A stretch of DNA of 43,595 nt from Microbacterium sp. MYb54 (GTDB lineage: Bacteria > Actinomycetota > Actinomycetes > Actinomycetales > Microbacteriaceae), in assembly GCF_002979515.1 (NCBI RefSeq), contig NZ_PCPA01000026.1, positions 1 through 43,595 of the forward strand. Reading direction: 5' to 3'. The notes below the pieces were generated by a model that saw only the letters and a list, made by a program, of their open reading frames with translations, was not told the origin of the DNA and ran no database searches. This document shows positions 31,805 through 40,255 of this stretch, in pieces (position 1 is the first letter of the stretch; every line of letters starts with the position of its first letter). A program made the position numbers and the translations under genes.

Positions 31805-32650
31805 ATGTCCCCGCCGGCTACCTGGTCCCACTACGCGTCACCGCGCCATGCGATGCGGCGGCTCCTGATCTCGTGCCACGGCGCCGGGGAGCAGTCGGGT
31901 CACCAGCCGCCGTTCAGCCGGCGGACGCTGCCGACCCGTGGTCTGGTCTACATCTCCGAAGGACGCGGGACGTACGAGGAGTATGCGCCGCGGAGCCTGC
32001 GGCTGCCGGTCGAGGGCCCTGCGGTGATCTGGCTCACGCCCGGAGTCGCGCACGGATACGGTTCGGATGCCGCCGGCTGGTCGGAGCACTGGGTGCTTTT
32101 CGAGGGCGAGCTCTACGATGCCTTCGAGGCGAGTGGGCTGGGTGGGCGTCACCGCCCGGTGCAGCCGCTGGCCCGTCCCGTCGAAGATGCGGAGGAGCTC
32201 TTCGCAACACTGCGCGATGCGGTCTCGGCGGTGGGGCCACGGTCGGAGATCGCCGCATCGGTCGCCGCGCAGGCTCTTCTGCTCGCGATCCTCGATGCGG
32301 TCGATCCGGCCGAGGCGGGAGTCGACGGCGCGACCGTCGTCGACCTGGTGGCCCGAAGCGCGGCCCGCTCGCTCTCGGTCACCGACCGTGCGGCGGAAGT
32401 CGGTCTCACGACACGTGAGCTCGGCGAGGCGGTGCGGTCAGCGACCGGGCTCACCGTGAACGACTTCGTGATCGAGGTGCGTCTGTCCCGAGCGCAGGCC
32501 CTCCTGGCGGAGACGCGACTCGACGTCGGTCAGATCGCCGCGCGGGTCGGCTACGACGACGCCGCCTACTTCTCGCGCATCTTCAGTCGGCGAACCGGAG
32601 TCTCGCCCACCACGTTCCGGCGGCAGCAGGCGCGCACCCAGTTCGACTGA
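31805..32650 (+). CDS. AraC family transcriptional regulator
   Basis: 281 residues from ATG 31805. N-terminal cupin-like sugar sensor (RGLVYISEGRGTYEEY, VIWLTPGVAHGYG), then the C-terminal pair of HTH motifs ending IAARVGYDDAAYFSRIF, RRTGVSPTTFR. A -10-like TAGGCT at 31792-31797 suggests a leaderless transcript. Sensor features are those of sugar-responsive AraC proteins. It lies just upstream of, and on the same strand as, the PhyH gene, with an operator-like palindrome between. Confidence 0.92.
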   Translation: MSPPATWSHYASPRHAMRRLLISCHGAGEQSGHQPPFSRRTLPTRGLVYISEGRGTYEEYAPRSLRLPVEGPAVIWLTPGVAHGYGSDAAGWSEHWVLFEGELYDAFEASGLGGRHRPVQPLARPVEDAEELFATLRDAVSAVGPRSEIAASVAAQALLLAILDAVDPAEAGVDGATVVDLVARSAARSLSVTDRAAEVGLTTRELGEAVRSATGLTVNDFVIEVRLSRAQALLAETRLDVGQIAARVGYDDAAYFSRIFSRRTGVSPTTFRRQQARTQFD

Positions 32651-32702
32651 ATCATCCAATTCGCCCGGAAATCGCCGCGGAAAATCCAACAATTCCGCAT
32701 GA

Positions 32703-32723
32703 AAGTCCATGGACTGAAGTCCA
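32703..32723. promoter_or_regulatory. Palindrome and AAGTCCA direct repeats before the PhyH gene
   Basis: AGTCCATGGACT at 32704-32715 is a perfect 12-base palindrome. AAGTCCA occurs twice in direct orientation (32703-32709 and 32717-32723, 14 bases apart). The 94-base gap between the AraC and PhyH genes is also AT-richer than its surroundings. It is a plausible site for the adjacent AraC protein. Confidence 0.55.
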
Positions 32724-32744
32724 AGTGTCGCCGAACATGGAGTC

Positions 32745-33596
32745 ATGTTCACGTCCAACGGATACACGCTCGACGACTCGCCATCGCGGCTGGGCTGGAT
32801 GGAGCCGGTGCCCGACGCCATCCGCACCGACAAAGGTGCGCTGTGGGGCCGGCTGCGCCGAGACGGGTATCTGTTCCTGCCGCAGCAGCTCGACCCTCAG
32901 GTCGTCACGGCGTTCCGCGAGCACTACTTCACCGCGATGTCGGACACCGGGATCGTGGCACCCGGATCCGATCCCGCTGTCGGCATCGGCGCGCAGGGCG
33001 AGATCGACAGGGCGAAGATCCGCTCCGCGCTGTTCGACGACATCGTGCCCGGTGAGCGCTATGCGGCGCTGACCGGCCACCCCGACGTCCGCGGGTGGTT
33101 CGAGTGGTTCCTCGGTGACGACGTGCATCTGCACAAGCGGAAGATCATCCGACACATCCGACCGGGGGAGTCGGGGATCGGCACCGCGACGCAGGCCCAT
33201 TACGACCTCGTCTACCTGCGCGAGGGAAGCGAGCGTGTGCTCTCGATGTGGATACCGCTCGGCGACTGCCCCGCTGAGCAGGGCGGCCTCGCCTACCTCG
33301 AGGGCAGCCATCACTGGTCGCTGGCGGAGGAACGCGCGCGGGGTGACAAGCGCCCTGCCGCCTCGATCACGGCAGACCTCCCCGGACTCGCGGACAAGCA
33401 CGACGCCCGCTGGCTGCTGGCGAATTACCGTGCCGGCGACGTGATGGTCCACTCGTCGTACGTGGTGCACGCCAGCACAGACAACGTCGACCCGCTGGAC
33501 CGCATCCGGCTCTCGACCGACATCCGATACCAGCGGGCGTCCGAGCCCATCGACTGGCGCTGGCAGGAGCACTGGCACGAGGACGACGGTCTGTGA
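32745..33596 (+). CDS. Phytanoyl-CoA dioxygenase (PhyH) family protein
   Basis: 283 residues, Fe(II)/2-oxoglutarate oxygenase fold. Iron ligands: His and Asp in QAHYDLVYL (about 150) and the distal His in YVVHASTDN; the 2-oxoglutarate Arg is in DRIRLSTDIRYQ. All are present, so it should be active. Bacterial members hydroxylate diverse small molecules such as ectoine, alkylphosphonates and sugars; the substrate is unknown. Its stop overlaps the start of the beta-propeller gene (GTGA), so the two are coupled. Confidence 0.9.
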   Translation: MFTSNGYTLDDSPSRLGWMEPVPDAIRTDKGALWGRLRRDGYLFLPQQLDPQVVTAFREHYFTAMSDTGIVAPGSDPAVGIGAQGEIDRAKIRSALFDDIVPGERYAALTGHPDVRGWFEWFLGDDVHLHKRKIIRHIRPGESGIGTATQAHYDLVYLREGSERVLSMWIPLGDCPAEQGGLAYLEGSHHWSLAEERARGDKRPAASITADLPGLADKHDARWLLANYRAGDVMVHSSYVVHASTDNVDPLDRIRLSTDIRYQRASEPIDWRWQEHWHEDDGL

Positions 33597-34639
33597 GCGA
33601 CATGAAGGACGACATGAAGGACGACATGGACACCGGGATCTGGGACGCCGAGAACGCGGATGCGCGGACCACCGTGGACATCGGCGGCCGGAGCTACGAT
33701 TGGCGCGAATTCGTGACCAGCCGGGAGCCGGTCAGGGGATGGGCGCACCACGGCGTGGTCGTCGGTCCCGGTGGCGCGGGTCTCGTGACGGCGTCGCCGG
33801 ATGGTCGGGCTCTCGTGCAGCTCCGTGACGGACGTGGGCGGCGCACGGCCGACCTCCCGGTGACCGAGTGCCATGGCATGAGTGTCGACGCTTTCGGCGC
33901 GGACTATGCCATCTGGATCGCCGACAACGGCACGAAGTACGACCACCGGGAGCGCGGAGACCACCTCGATACCGATCGTCCTGGACAGGTCGTGCGCGTC
34001 GACGTGAACGGGCACACCCAGCAGGTCATCGACGACAGTGCGCTCGACGATGAATCCCGTGGATGGCGCCCCACCGGCGTCACGAGCGAGTCCGAGGCGG
34101 ATGGCGGGCGCATCTGGGTCGCAGACGGCTACGGCCGCAGCCGGGTGCACTGCTTCGGCCGCAGTGGAGAACCGCTCTGGACGAGCGACGGCGGCGACGG
34201 CGGACTGGCCTTCGCCTCGCCGCACGCCATCATCCTGGACACACGCAGGTCGGCGCCGGAGCTGCTGGTCGCCGATCGGAACAACAAGAGGATCGTCGTG
34301 CTCAGCACGGACGGCCGGTTCCTGCGCTCGTACGGCGAAGGCGAGCTGACGAGTCCTTCGGGGTTCGCGTTCGACGGCGACCTCGTGTGGGTCACCGAAC
34401 TGCACGGCGCGATCGTGGCGTTCGGGCTCGACGAACGAGTCGCTGCCCGACTGGGCGACACCGGGGGAGCGGATGCACCAGGCTGGCCGAACACGATCGT
34501 CGGCGATGAGCTGGAGCGGTCCGAGCTCGTCGGTGGCGTCTTCCGGAGCCCACACGGCATCGCGGTCGACGCGTCGGGGGCCATCGCCGTGTCGGAATGG
34601 GTGATCGGCGGTCGCGTGATCGTGCTCACGCCGCAGTGA
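33593..34639 (+). CDS. NHL/SMP-30-like beta-propeller protein
   Basis: 348 residues. Repeated blades with VDAFGADYAIWIADNG, GRIWVADGYGRSRVHCF, ELLVADRNNKRIVVLS and GIAVDASGAIAVSEW, a six-bladed NHL-like pattern. No signal peptide. Such proteins include sugar lactonases and scaffold proteins. The N-terminus MSDMKDDMKDDMD comes from a 12-base tandem repeat and may be disordered. It overlaps the PhyH gene by GTGA. A lactonase would fill the gap in the sugar pathway nearby, but metal-site residues could not be assigned. Confidence 0.8.
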   Translation: MSDMKDDMKDDMDTGIWDAENADARTTVDIGGRSYDWREFVTSREPVRGWAHHGVVVGPGGAGLVTASPDGRALVQLRDGRGRRTADLPVTECHGMSVDAFGADYAIWIADNGTKYDHRERGDHLDTDRPGQVVRVDVNGHTQQVIDDSALDDESRGWRPTGVTSESEADGGRIWVADGYGRSRVHCFGRSGEPLWTSDGGDGGLAFASPHAIILDTRRSAPELLVADRNNKRIVVLSTDGRFLRSYGEGELTSPSGFAFDGDLVWVTELHGAIVAFGLDERVAARLGDTGGADAPGWPNTIVGDELERSELVGGVFRSPHGIAVDASGAIAVSEWVIGGRVIVLTPQ

Positions 34640-34652
34640 TCCTCCGGTCGGA

Positions 34653-35471
34653 TCAGCGGCAGACCTCGAACGCATAGTCGTCGTCGCCGGGTGTGACGAG
34701 GTCGCGGTCGCGCAGCACCATCGAGGCGGGGGAGTCGTCGTCCGCACACATCTCGGCGAACGGGCGCGGCAGCTCATCCGTGTACTCGATGTCGATCACG
34801 TGCTCGCCGTAGACGTCGGTGTACGCCCCGCATTCGGTGTAGACCGCGCACTCCTCGGTGACCGCGAAGTCGAAGCCGGCCTGTTCACGAAGCACGGCCG
34901 CATCCTCGGCGGCGTTCTTCTGCCCGGCGGCGAGTCCGGCGGCGTGGGCGGCATCGACGAGCAGGGTGGCCAGAGTCAGGTTGTCCTGGAGGGAGAGCGC
35001 CCCGGTCGAGCGGGTGTACGAGTCGAGGTTGTCGAACTCGACCGCGTCGAAGCCGTCGTCGGCACAGCCGGCGATCCACGGGGTCACGGTGGCGGCGATC
35101 CGGTCACGGCGCTCGGCGGTCGACGTGTCGAGCAGCGCCTCGTCCGGCCAGTCCGGATCGAAGACGACCTCGCCGTCCGCGTGCAGCAGGAGCTCCTGCG
35201 GCCAGGAGTCGAGCTCGCCCGGCTGGGTCTGGAAGCCGTTGACGTAGCAGATCGAGTACACCCCGGGTGCGGGCGGTGCACCACGGTCACGGCCGACGAT
35301 GCCGACCTCGGGTGCCGGGTCGTAGGCGCCACCGAGCTGATAGTCGGGGACAGCGCCGGCGGGCGGGAGGTCGAATACGGAGTCGGATGGTGACGATTCC
35401 GCCGGAGCCGCGCATCCGCCGAGCACGAGCAGCAGCGCCGCGACGGCGGGGAGCAGCGCGCCGCGGAGCAT
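34653..35471 (-). CDS. GH114-like lipoprotein (endo-alpha-1,4-polygalactosaminidase family)
   Basis: 272 residues from ATG 35471. Lipoprotein signal with lipobox LGGC (Cys about 20). The TM1410/GH114 pattern is seen: SICYVNGFQTQPGELDSWP, then FDAVEFDNLDSYTRSTG (catalytic Asp/Glu region) and LAAGQKNAAED. It would sit on the outer face of the membrane and cut a galactosamine-containing polysaccharide. The gene starts five bases after the DUF899 stop, so the two are co-transcribed. Confidence 0.88.
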   Translation of the reverse strand: MLRGALLPAVAALLLVLGGCAAPAESSPSDSVFDLPPAGAVPDYQLGGAYDPAPEVGIVGRDRGAPPAPGVYSICYVNGFQTQPGELDSWPQELLLHADGEVVFDPDWPDEALLDTSTAERRDRIAATVTPWIAGCADDGFDAVEFDNLDSYTRSTGALSLQDNLTLATLLVDAAHAAGLAAGQKNAAEDAAVLREQAGFDFAVTEECAVYTECGAYTDVYGEHVIDIEYTDELPRPFAEMCADDDSPASMVLRDRDLVTPGDDDYAFEVCR

Positions 35472-35476
35472 CCGGT

Positions 35477-36172
35477 TCAGTGTGTCGCCCCGTACAGCTC
35501 CGCGATCTCCTTCGAGCCCATCCCCTGGGAGTAGGTCGGGTGCTGGGGCCAGCCCTCCGGCACGTCCTGCCACTCCTCCTGCCGGCCGTACGGCAGCAGA
35601 TCGACGAGTCCCTGCAGGTAGCTGAGCCGCTCGGTGCCACGGCCCTCGGTGTGCCAGGTCCGGTACACGGTGTCGCCGTCGCGCAGGAAGACGTTCACCC
35701 CGAAGCCCGCGTTCGGTGGGGCATCCACGTCGGCTCCGAACGTGCTGTCGGCGCTGGAGTACCAGGCCATCCGGTTGCCCACGCGGTCGCGGTAGGCCAG
35801 AGCCTCATCGATCGGACCGTTCGTCACGATCACGAAGCGTGCGTCGTAGTAGCGCTCGAGCACGTCGAGCCGTGTGAACTGCGAGGTGAAGCCGGTGCAG
35901 CCGGGGCACTGCCACTCGCTGCCGTCCGACCACATGTGGTTGTAGACGATGAGCTGCGACGCGCCGTCGAAGATGTCGGCGAGACGCACCGGACCGTCGG
36001 CGCCGACGAGCGTGTAGTCGGGCAGCTCCACCATGGGCAGACGGCGTCGCTGCGCGGCGATGGCATCGAGTTCTCTGGTCGCTGCCTTCTCGCGCACTCG
36101 CAGCGCGTCGAGCTCGCGGCGCCATGTCTCGGCGTCGACGACCGGCGGAAGGGCTGTCTGTCCTGTGCTCAC
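35477..36172 (-). CDS. DUF899 family thioredoxin-like protein
   Basis: 231 residues. N-terminal helix WRRELDALRVREKAATRELDA (shown in part), then the thioredoxin-like domain with WQCPGCTGFTSQF (CPGC, about 97), YSSADSTFGADV and NVFLRDGDTVYRTWHTEGRG, all standard for DUF899. The function of the family is not established; a redox role is inferred from the fold. GTG 36172 has GGAGG five or six bases upstream. Confidence 0.92.
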   Translation of the reverse strand: MSTGQTALPPVVDAETWRRELDALRVREKAATRELDAIAAQRRRLPMVELPDYTLVGADGPVRLADIFDGASQLIVYNHMWSDGSEWQCPGCTGFTSQFTRLDVLERYYDARFVIVTNGPIDEALAYRDRVGNRMAWYSSADSTFGADVDAPPNAGFGVNVFLRDGDTVYRTWHTEGRGTERLSYLQGLVDLLPYGRQEEWQDVPEGWPQHPTYSQGMGSKEIAELYGATH

Positions 36173-36230
36173 GATGACCTCCGGTTGCTGAGCGACGGTG
36201 CGTCCAGTCTGCGCGCGGCCGCCGACACGG

Positions 36231-37631
36231 TCAATGCGGGTCGGGGCCGGACGCGGCGACGTCGGCCGGCACGGACTCGGCCGGATTGCGGCGGATGCCG
36301 ATCCACGACACCACGCCGCCGATCACGAGCAGCGTCGCGGTGACCCAGGCCGCGCTGTGGAATCCGTCGAGGTCGAGGGTGCCGCCGACGATCGTCGAGA
36401 GCATCGCGACGACGAGCAGGCCGGCGACGCGGGACACGGCGTTGTTCACGGCTGAGGCGATACCGGAGTGGTTCTCATCGATCGCCCCGAGGATCGCGGC
36501 GGTCAGCGGGGCGACAGTGAGCGAGAGCCCGAGCCCCATCACGATCATGGCGGGCAGCACCTGCCACCAGTAGTCGAATTCAGCGGCGACGAAGAGGAGC
36601 ATCAGGGCGCCCACGGCCATGAGCAGCGGGCCGACCGTCATGAAGATGCGCGGCCCCCACTTGCCTGCCCACTGGCCGGCACGCGAGCTGACGAGGATCA
36701 TCAGGATCGTCATGGGCAGACTCGCAAGTCCTGCGGCCGTGGCGCTGAGCCCGGCCCCCTGCTGCAGATAGACACCCACGACGAAGCCGTTCAGCGACAG
36801 CGCGGCATACACGAAGAAGGTGGCGAGGTTGCCCCAGCCGAAGTCACGCACGCGGAACAGCCACAGCGGCATGAGGGGCGACGTCGAATGCTGCTGTCGC
36901 CACAGGAACAGCGCGAACAGCGCCGCCCCGGCGACAGCGGGGATCCAGATGGCCGGCGACTGCCACCCCATGTTGGGCTGCTCGATGAGTGCGAACACGA
37001 CAGCGCCGAGACCGATCGCACACAGAGCCCCGCTCCACCAGTCGACCTTGATGCCGCGGGGATGCTCCGGCAGATGCAGGCGGGCGAGGAGCAGGAGGGT
37101 GATCCCGATCGGGATGACGTTGATGAGGAAGACGAAGCGCCATGAGAGGTAGTCGACGAACAGTCCGCCGAGCAGCGGGCCGACCAGTTGGGCTCCGGTG
37201 GTGAAGGCGGTCCACACCCCGATCGCCCTGGACTGCACGTCGGCGCGCATCGTCGCGGTGATCAGCGCGAGCGAGCTCGGCACCAGCAGTGCTCCGGCTG
37301 CTCCCTGCGCGGCACGGGCGATGATCAGCATCAGGGGATCGATCGCTGCGGCGACCGCGATGGATGCCACCCCGAAGGCGATCAGTCCGATGCGCATCAC
37401 CAGCACGCGTCCGTAGGCGTCGGACACCGATCCCGCGAGCAGGATCAGGGCGCTCAGGGTGATCAGATACGCATCCACGACCCACTGCTGGGTGGTGATG
37501 CCGCCGCCGAGCTCACGACTGATCGCGGGCAGCGCGACGTTCACCACCGTGCCGTCGAGGAAGGTCACGAACGACGCGAGCACCGCGATCGAGATGACGA
37601 GCCGCTGGAGCGGGGCGAAGGATGCTGCCAC
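36231..37631 (-). CDS. MFS exporter, EmrB/QacA (DHA2) family
   Basis: 466 residues, about 14 membrane helices. Motifs: FLDGTVVNVALP (motif D1), GSVSDAYGRVLVMR (motif A), RAAQGAAGALLVPSSLALI (motif B) and GPLLGGLFVDYLSWRFVFLINV (motif C, in part). It is predicted to export drugs or metabolites in exchange for protons. The GTG start gives MAASFAPLQRL. No regulator gene is adjacent. Confidence 0.93.
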   Translation of the reverse strand: MAASFAPLQRLVISIAVLASFVTFLDGTVVNVALPAISRELGGGITTQQWVVDAYLITLSALILLAGSVSDAYGRVLVMRIGLIAFGVASIAVAAAIDPLMLIIARAAQGAAGALLVPSSLALITATMRADVQSRAIGVWTAFTTGAQLVGPLLGGLFVDYLSWRFVFLINVIPIGITLLLLARLHLPEHPRGIKVDWWSGALCAIGLGAVVFALIEQPNMGWQSPAIWIPAVAGAALFALFLWRQQHSTSPLMPLWLFRVRDFGWGNLATFFVYAALSLNGFVVGVYLQQGAGLSATAAGLASLPMTILMILVSSRAGQWAGKWGPRIFMTVGPLLMAVGALMLLFVAAEFDYWWQVLPAMIVMGLGLSLTVAPLTAAILGAIDENHSGIASAVNNAVSRVAGLLVVAMLSTIVGGTLDLDGFHSAAWVTATLLVIGGVVSWIGIRRNPAESVPADVAASGPDPH

Positions 37632-37676
37632 AGCCCGACCCTACTCCCGGGGCGGGAGGGTGCGGGCCGATGCTGG

Positions 37677-38780
37677 TCAGCTCGTCGGCAGCGACGGCGG
37701 CGGGGCGGGGTGCGGCGCCGGTGTCCCGGCCAGGAGCAGTCGTGCGAGTCCGGGTGTCCCCTCCTCGTCGACGGAGCCGCGCTGTCGGTCGGCACCGGTA
37801 CCCACCGTGCGCAGCCGCTCGATGCCCGCGCCGACTCGTTCCTCGTCGCCGAGTTCCCGAAGTGCGGGAGCGATCATGGCCAGCATCCGGTCGGCGACCG
37901 CCCGGACGTCGTCGATGTCGCCGGTCGTCGGATCGATCACGCGCGCATCCATCCCTCGGCGGGCCGCCGTCCACAGCGACGCGTCGAGGCCGTCGACCCC
38001 GACGTCCACCTGAGGCTGGTCGTCGGTCAGCACGATCGCTCGTGAGAGCAGTGCGGCGAGCACGGAGTCCTCCGCGGTCAGCTGCGCATCGAAGACCCGC
38101 ACCTCGATCGTGGGATAGCGCTCCGAGATCCGTACGGCCCACGCCAGCGATGACGCCTCGGTGATCGCCTGCAGGTCGATGAGCCGTCGCACCTGCGTGC
38201 GGTAGTCGTCGAAGTCGTGGAACCGCGGTGGGGACCAGGATGCCGGCAGGCGACGGATCAGGATGCTGCGCCAGCTGGCGTAGCCCGAGTCCCGTCCGCC
38301 GACGAACGGACTGTTGCCGGTGAGCGCGAGCAGCGTCGGGAGCCAGCCTCGCACGCGATTGATCGCCCGCACTCTCTCCTCATCGTCGACCACTTCGATG
38401 TGCACGTGGAGGCCGTTGACCTCGTGATCGCGGGTGAGGTGCCCGAGCTGCGCGGCGACATCGTCATAGTGACGTGAAGGGGAGACCGCCGAGGAGCGTG
38501 TCGTGGCGAAAGGCGTGCCGGTTCCCGCAGCGATCGCGCGTTGCTCCTGAGCGTGCCAGCCGATGAGCGCGCGCAGATGATTCAGCTGCGCCTCGGCGTC
38601 TGTGGCGGTCGAGACCGGCTCGGTGAGGCATTCGATCTGCGAGGTCAGGTACTCCTTCGTGACCTCGCCGCCGGTGCGCAGGCGCGTGATGCGTTCGCGA
38701 GTGCCGGCGGCCAGCGTCACGGGCACCAGCGAATGCACATCGAGGAAGAGGAACTCCTCCTCGATGCCGAAGCGGGTCAT
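37677..38780 (-). CDS. Carboxylate-amine ligase, YbdK/GCS2 family
   Basis: 367 residues. The family begins with GIEEEFLFLD at residues 5-14, whose glutamates bind metal, and contains SQIECLTEPVST, HVHIEV and RISERYPTIEVRVFDAQ. These proteins ligate Glu to Cys or other amines with ATP. In actinobacteria making mycothiol the physiological product is uncertain. The C-terminus is Pro-rich. It lies between the MFS gene and a small stress gene, without tight linkage. Confidence 0.92.
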   Translation of the reverse strand: MTRFGIEEEFLFLDVHSLVPVTLAAGTRERITRLRTGGEVTKEYLTSQIECLTEPVSTATDAEAQLNHLRALIGWHAQEQRAIAAGTGTPFATTRSSAVSPSRHYDDVAAQLGHLTRDHEVNGLHVHIEVVDDEERVRAINRVRGWLPTLLALTGNSPFVGGRDSGYASWRSILIRRLPASWSPPRFHDFDDYRTQVRRLIDLQAITEASSLAWAVRISERYPTIEVRVFDAQLTAEDSVLAALLSRAIVLTDDQPQVDVGVDGLDASLWTAARRGMDARVIDPTTGDIDDVRAVADRMLAMIAPALRELGDEERVGAGIERLRTVGTGADRQRGSVDEEGTPGLARLLLAGTPAPHPAPPPSLPTS

Positions 38781-38788
38781 CCGGAGCC

Positions 38789-39055
38789 TCAGTGGTTTCT
38801 GAGCGCGGAGATCAGCTCGGATTTCCGTTTGCCGCTGTACCCGGTCAGGCCCAGTTCCTTCGCGCGCTTGCGTAGCTCGGGCACGGTCCAGTCGTCGTAG
38901 TCGCCGTGCTCCCCACCACGGCGTCCGACCGCGCTGCGGCCTTCCTTCGCTGCGGCGTTCGAGATGCGTGCGGCCTTCTCCTTGGAGGCGCCGTCGTCCC
39001 GGAGCTCCTCGTACAGCTCTGGGTCCTTCAGTGAATTGTTGCGTCGTCCTGGCAT
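38789..39055 (-). CDS. Small DUF7218/Rho_N domain protein
   Basis: 88 residues from ATG 39055 with AGGAG nearby. The N-terminal part, NSLKDPELYEELRDDGASKEKA, is the pattern of small actinobacterial stress proteins (DUF7218), and the C-terminus LRKRAKELGLTGYSGKRKSEL is a Rho_N/SAP-like nucleic-acid binding helix pair. It probably binds DNA or RNA. It is divergent from the small membrane protein at 39176. Confidence 0.85.
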   Translation of the reverse strand: MPGRRNNSLKDPELYEELRDDGASKEKAARISNAAAKEGRSAVGRRGGEHGDYDDWTVPELRKRAKELGLTGYSGKRKSELISALRNH

Positions 39056-39175
39056 GTTTCTTCTCCTTCGCGCACTCGGAGGGTGGAAGTCAACCCCCTC
39101 GGAGAGATGGGCTCCCGCGGCTAGCGTGGGGGCACCGCAGTCGGGCGTTCGCGCCCCGAAAGAAGGGAAAGACCG

Positions 39176-39340
39176 ATGAACATCCTCCTGATCATCGTCA
39201 TCGTCGTCGCAGTGATCCTCGCGATCACCGGAGGACTGGTGCAGTCGCTCCAGTTCCTCCTGTGGGTCGGGCTCGTCCTCCTCGCGATCGCAGTGATCGC
39301 CTGGTTGATCCGAGCGATCAGCGGCAGCCGCAAGGTCTGA
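39176..39340 (+). CDS. Small hydrophobic two-helix membrane protein
   Basis: 54 residues, beginning MNILLIIVIVVAVILAITGG, with a second helix at about 27-45 and a basic end SGSRKV. The ribosome site AGAAGGGAAA and a following strong terminator support it as a real gene. A -10-like TAGCGT is at 39122-39127. Such small hydrophobic proteins are common near stress genes; no function is assigned. Confidence 0.85.
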   Translation: MNILLIIVIVVAVILAITGGLVQSLQFLLWVGLVLLAIAVIAWLIRAISGSRKV

Positions 39341-39364
39341 CGACACAGCTCGTCTGACCCCATC

Positions 39365-39398
39365 GAGGTGAGGCCCGCCGATCGGCGGGCCTCACCTC
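39365..39398. terminator. Strong bidirectional terminator
   Basis: 15-base perfect arms GAGGTGAGGCCCGCC (39365-39379) and GGCGGGCCTCACCTC (39384-39398) with loop GATC, between the small membrane protein and the convergent csbD-like gene; TTCT follows on the plus strand. Confidence 0.92.
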
Positions 39399-39414
39399 TT
39401 CTGTGTCTGAGGGA

Positions 39415-39624
39415 CTACTTCTTGTCGAACGCGTCGCGGACGCTGTCGCCGGCCTTGCCCGCGGCGTCCTTCACGTTCTCGCCGGCCTGCTTGGCGGAGG
39501 CCTTGACCTGATCCGCCTGGCCCTCGGCTTCGAGGCGCTCGTTGTCCGTGAGCTTTCCGACGCCTTCCTTGACCTTTCCGGCAGCCTTCTCAGCGGCGTT
39601 CTTGATGTCGTCTGCAGCACTCAT
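39415..39624 (-). CDS. CsbD family stress protein
   Basis: 69 residues, hydrophilic and Lys/Glu/Ala-rich, with KVKEGVGKLTDNERLEAEG, the CsbD signature. In Bacillus CsbD is under the general stress sigma factor; its activity is unknown. AGGAG precedes the ATG. The downstream end shares the terminator at 39365-39398. Confidence 0.92.
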   Translation of the reverse strand: MSAADDIKNAAEKAAGKVKEGVGKLTDNERLEAEGQADQVKASAKQAGENVKDAAGKAGDSVRDAFDKK

Positions 39625-39756
39625 GTTCTGCTCCTCTCGTGGGCGGATTCGATTGATCCCGACCTTTTCACGCAGCCGTCGAAGGGGCCACGGGATTGAC
39701 AATCCGGCCGGGTCATGTCAGCGTTCCGCCCCATCGACTCGGGCCTCCCGAAGGAC

Positions 39757-39771
39757 TAGCCTGGCGCCAGG
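39757..39771 (+). promoter_or_regulatory. Promoter and CCTGGCGCCAGG palindrome before the copper-binding gene
   Basis: A -10-like TAGCCT (39757-39762) overlaps a perfect 12-base palindrome CCTGGCGCCAGG (39760-39771). It lies 45-59 bases before the start of the Cys/Met-rich gene and may bind a metal sensor. The rest of the 191-base gap from 39625 shows no gene. Confidence 0.4.
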
Positions 39772-39815
39772 CGGGTGGTCCTGCCCGCGGACCTCGACCA
39801 AGGAAGCGGTGTGCG

Positions 39816-40217
39816 ATGGACTCGATGATGATGGGCGCCATGTCGAAGAACATGGAGTCGATGCCCGACATGGGCATGATGGACATGTCCGTCATGCAGG
39901 CCTGCATGGATGCGTGCGCCGCGTGCGAGCAAGCCTGCACGGTGTGCTCGACGCAGATGATGGACTGTTCGCCCGCGTGCATGAACTGTGCGGACATGTG
40001 CAACACCATGATGCGGTCGATGATGCGGATGCAGGGCATGACCCCGGCGTCGATGATGGCGATGCTCAACGCCTGCATCGCGATGTGCAAGACGTGCATG
40101 GACGCGTGCGCGCGGCACGCGGACGAGAGCGATGTCTGCCGGATGTGCGCTCAGGCGTGCCAGGCCTGCATGGATGCCTGCACCGCGATGAAGGACATGC
40201 TGATGGTGAATGCCTGA
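39816..40217 (+). CDS. Four-helix bundle copper-binding protein (DUF326, Csp-like)
   Basis: 133 residues with 18 Cys, mostly spaced as CX3C/CX2C on helices (ACMDACAACEQACTVC; MCKTCMDACARH; CRMCAQACQACMDAC), and about one quarter Met, concentrated in the first 30 residues. This is the pattern of Csp-type cytosolic copper storage bundles, where Cys lines the core and Met sits at the mouth. No signal peptide. The Met-rich N-terminal stretch is longer than I expect for the family. Confidence 0.88.
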   Translation: MDSMMMGAMSKNMESMPDMGMMDMSVMQACMDACAACEQACTVCSTQMMDCSPACMNCADMCNTMMRSMMRMQGMTPASMMAMLNACIAMCKTCMDACARHADESDVCRMCAQACQACMDACTAMKDMLMVNA

Positions 40218-40255
40218 CCCGCAGCTCGGGTTCAGGGGCTCCTCAGAGGCTGGCT

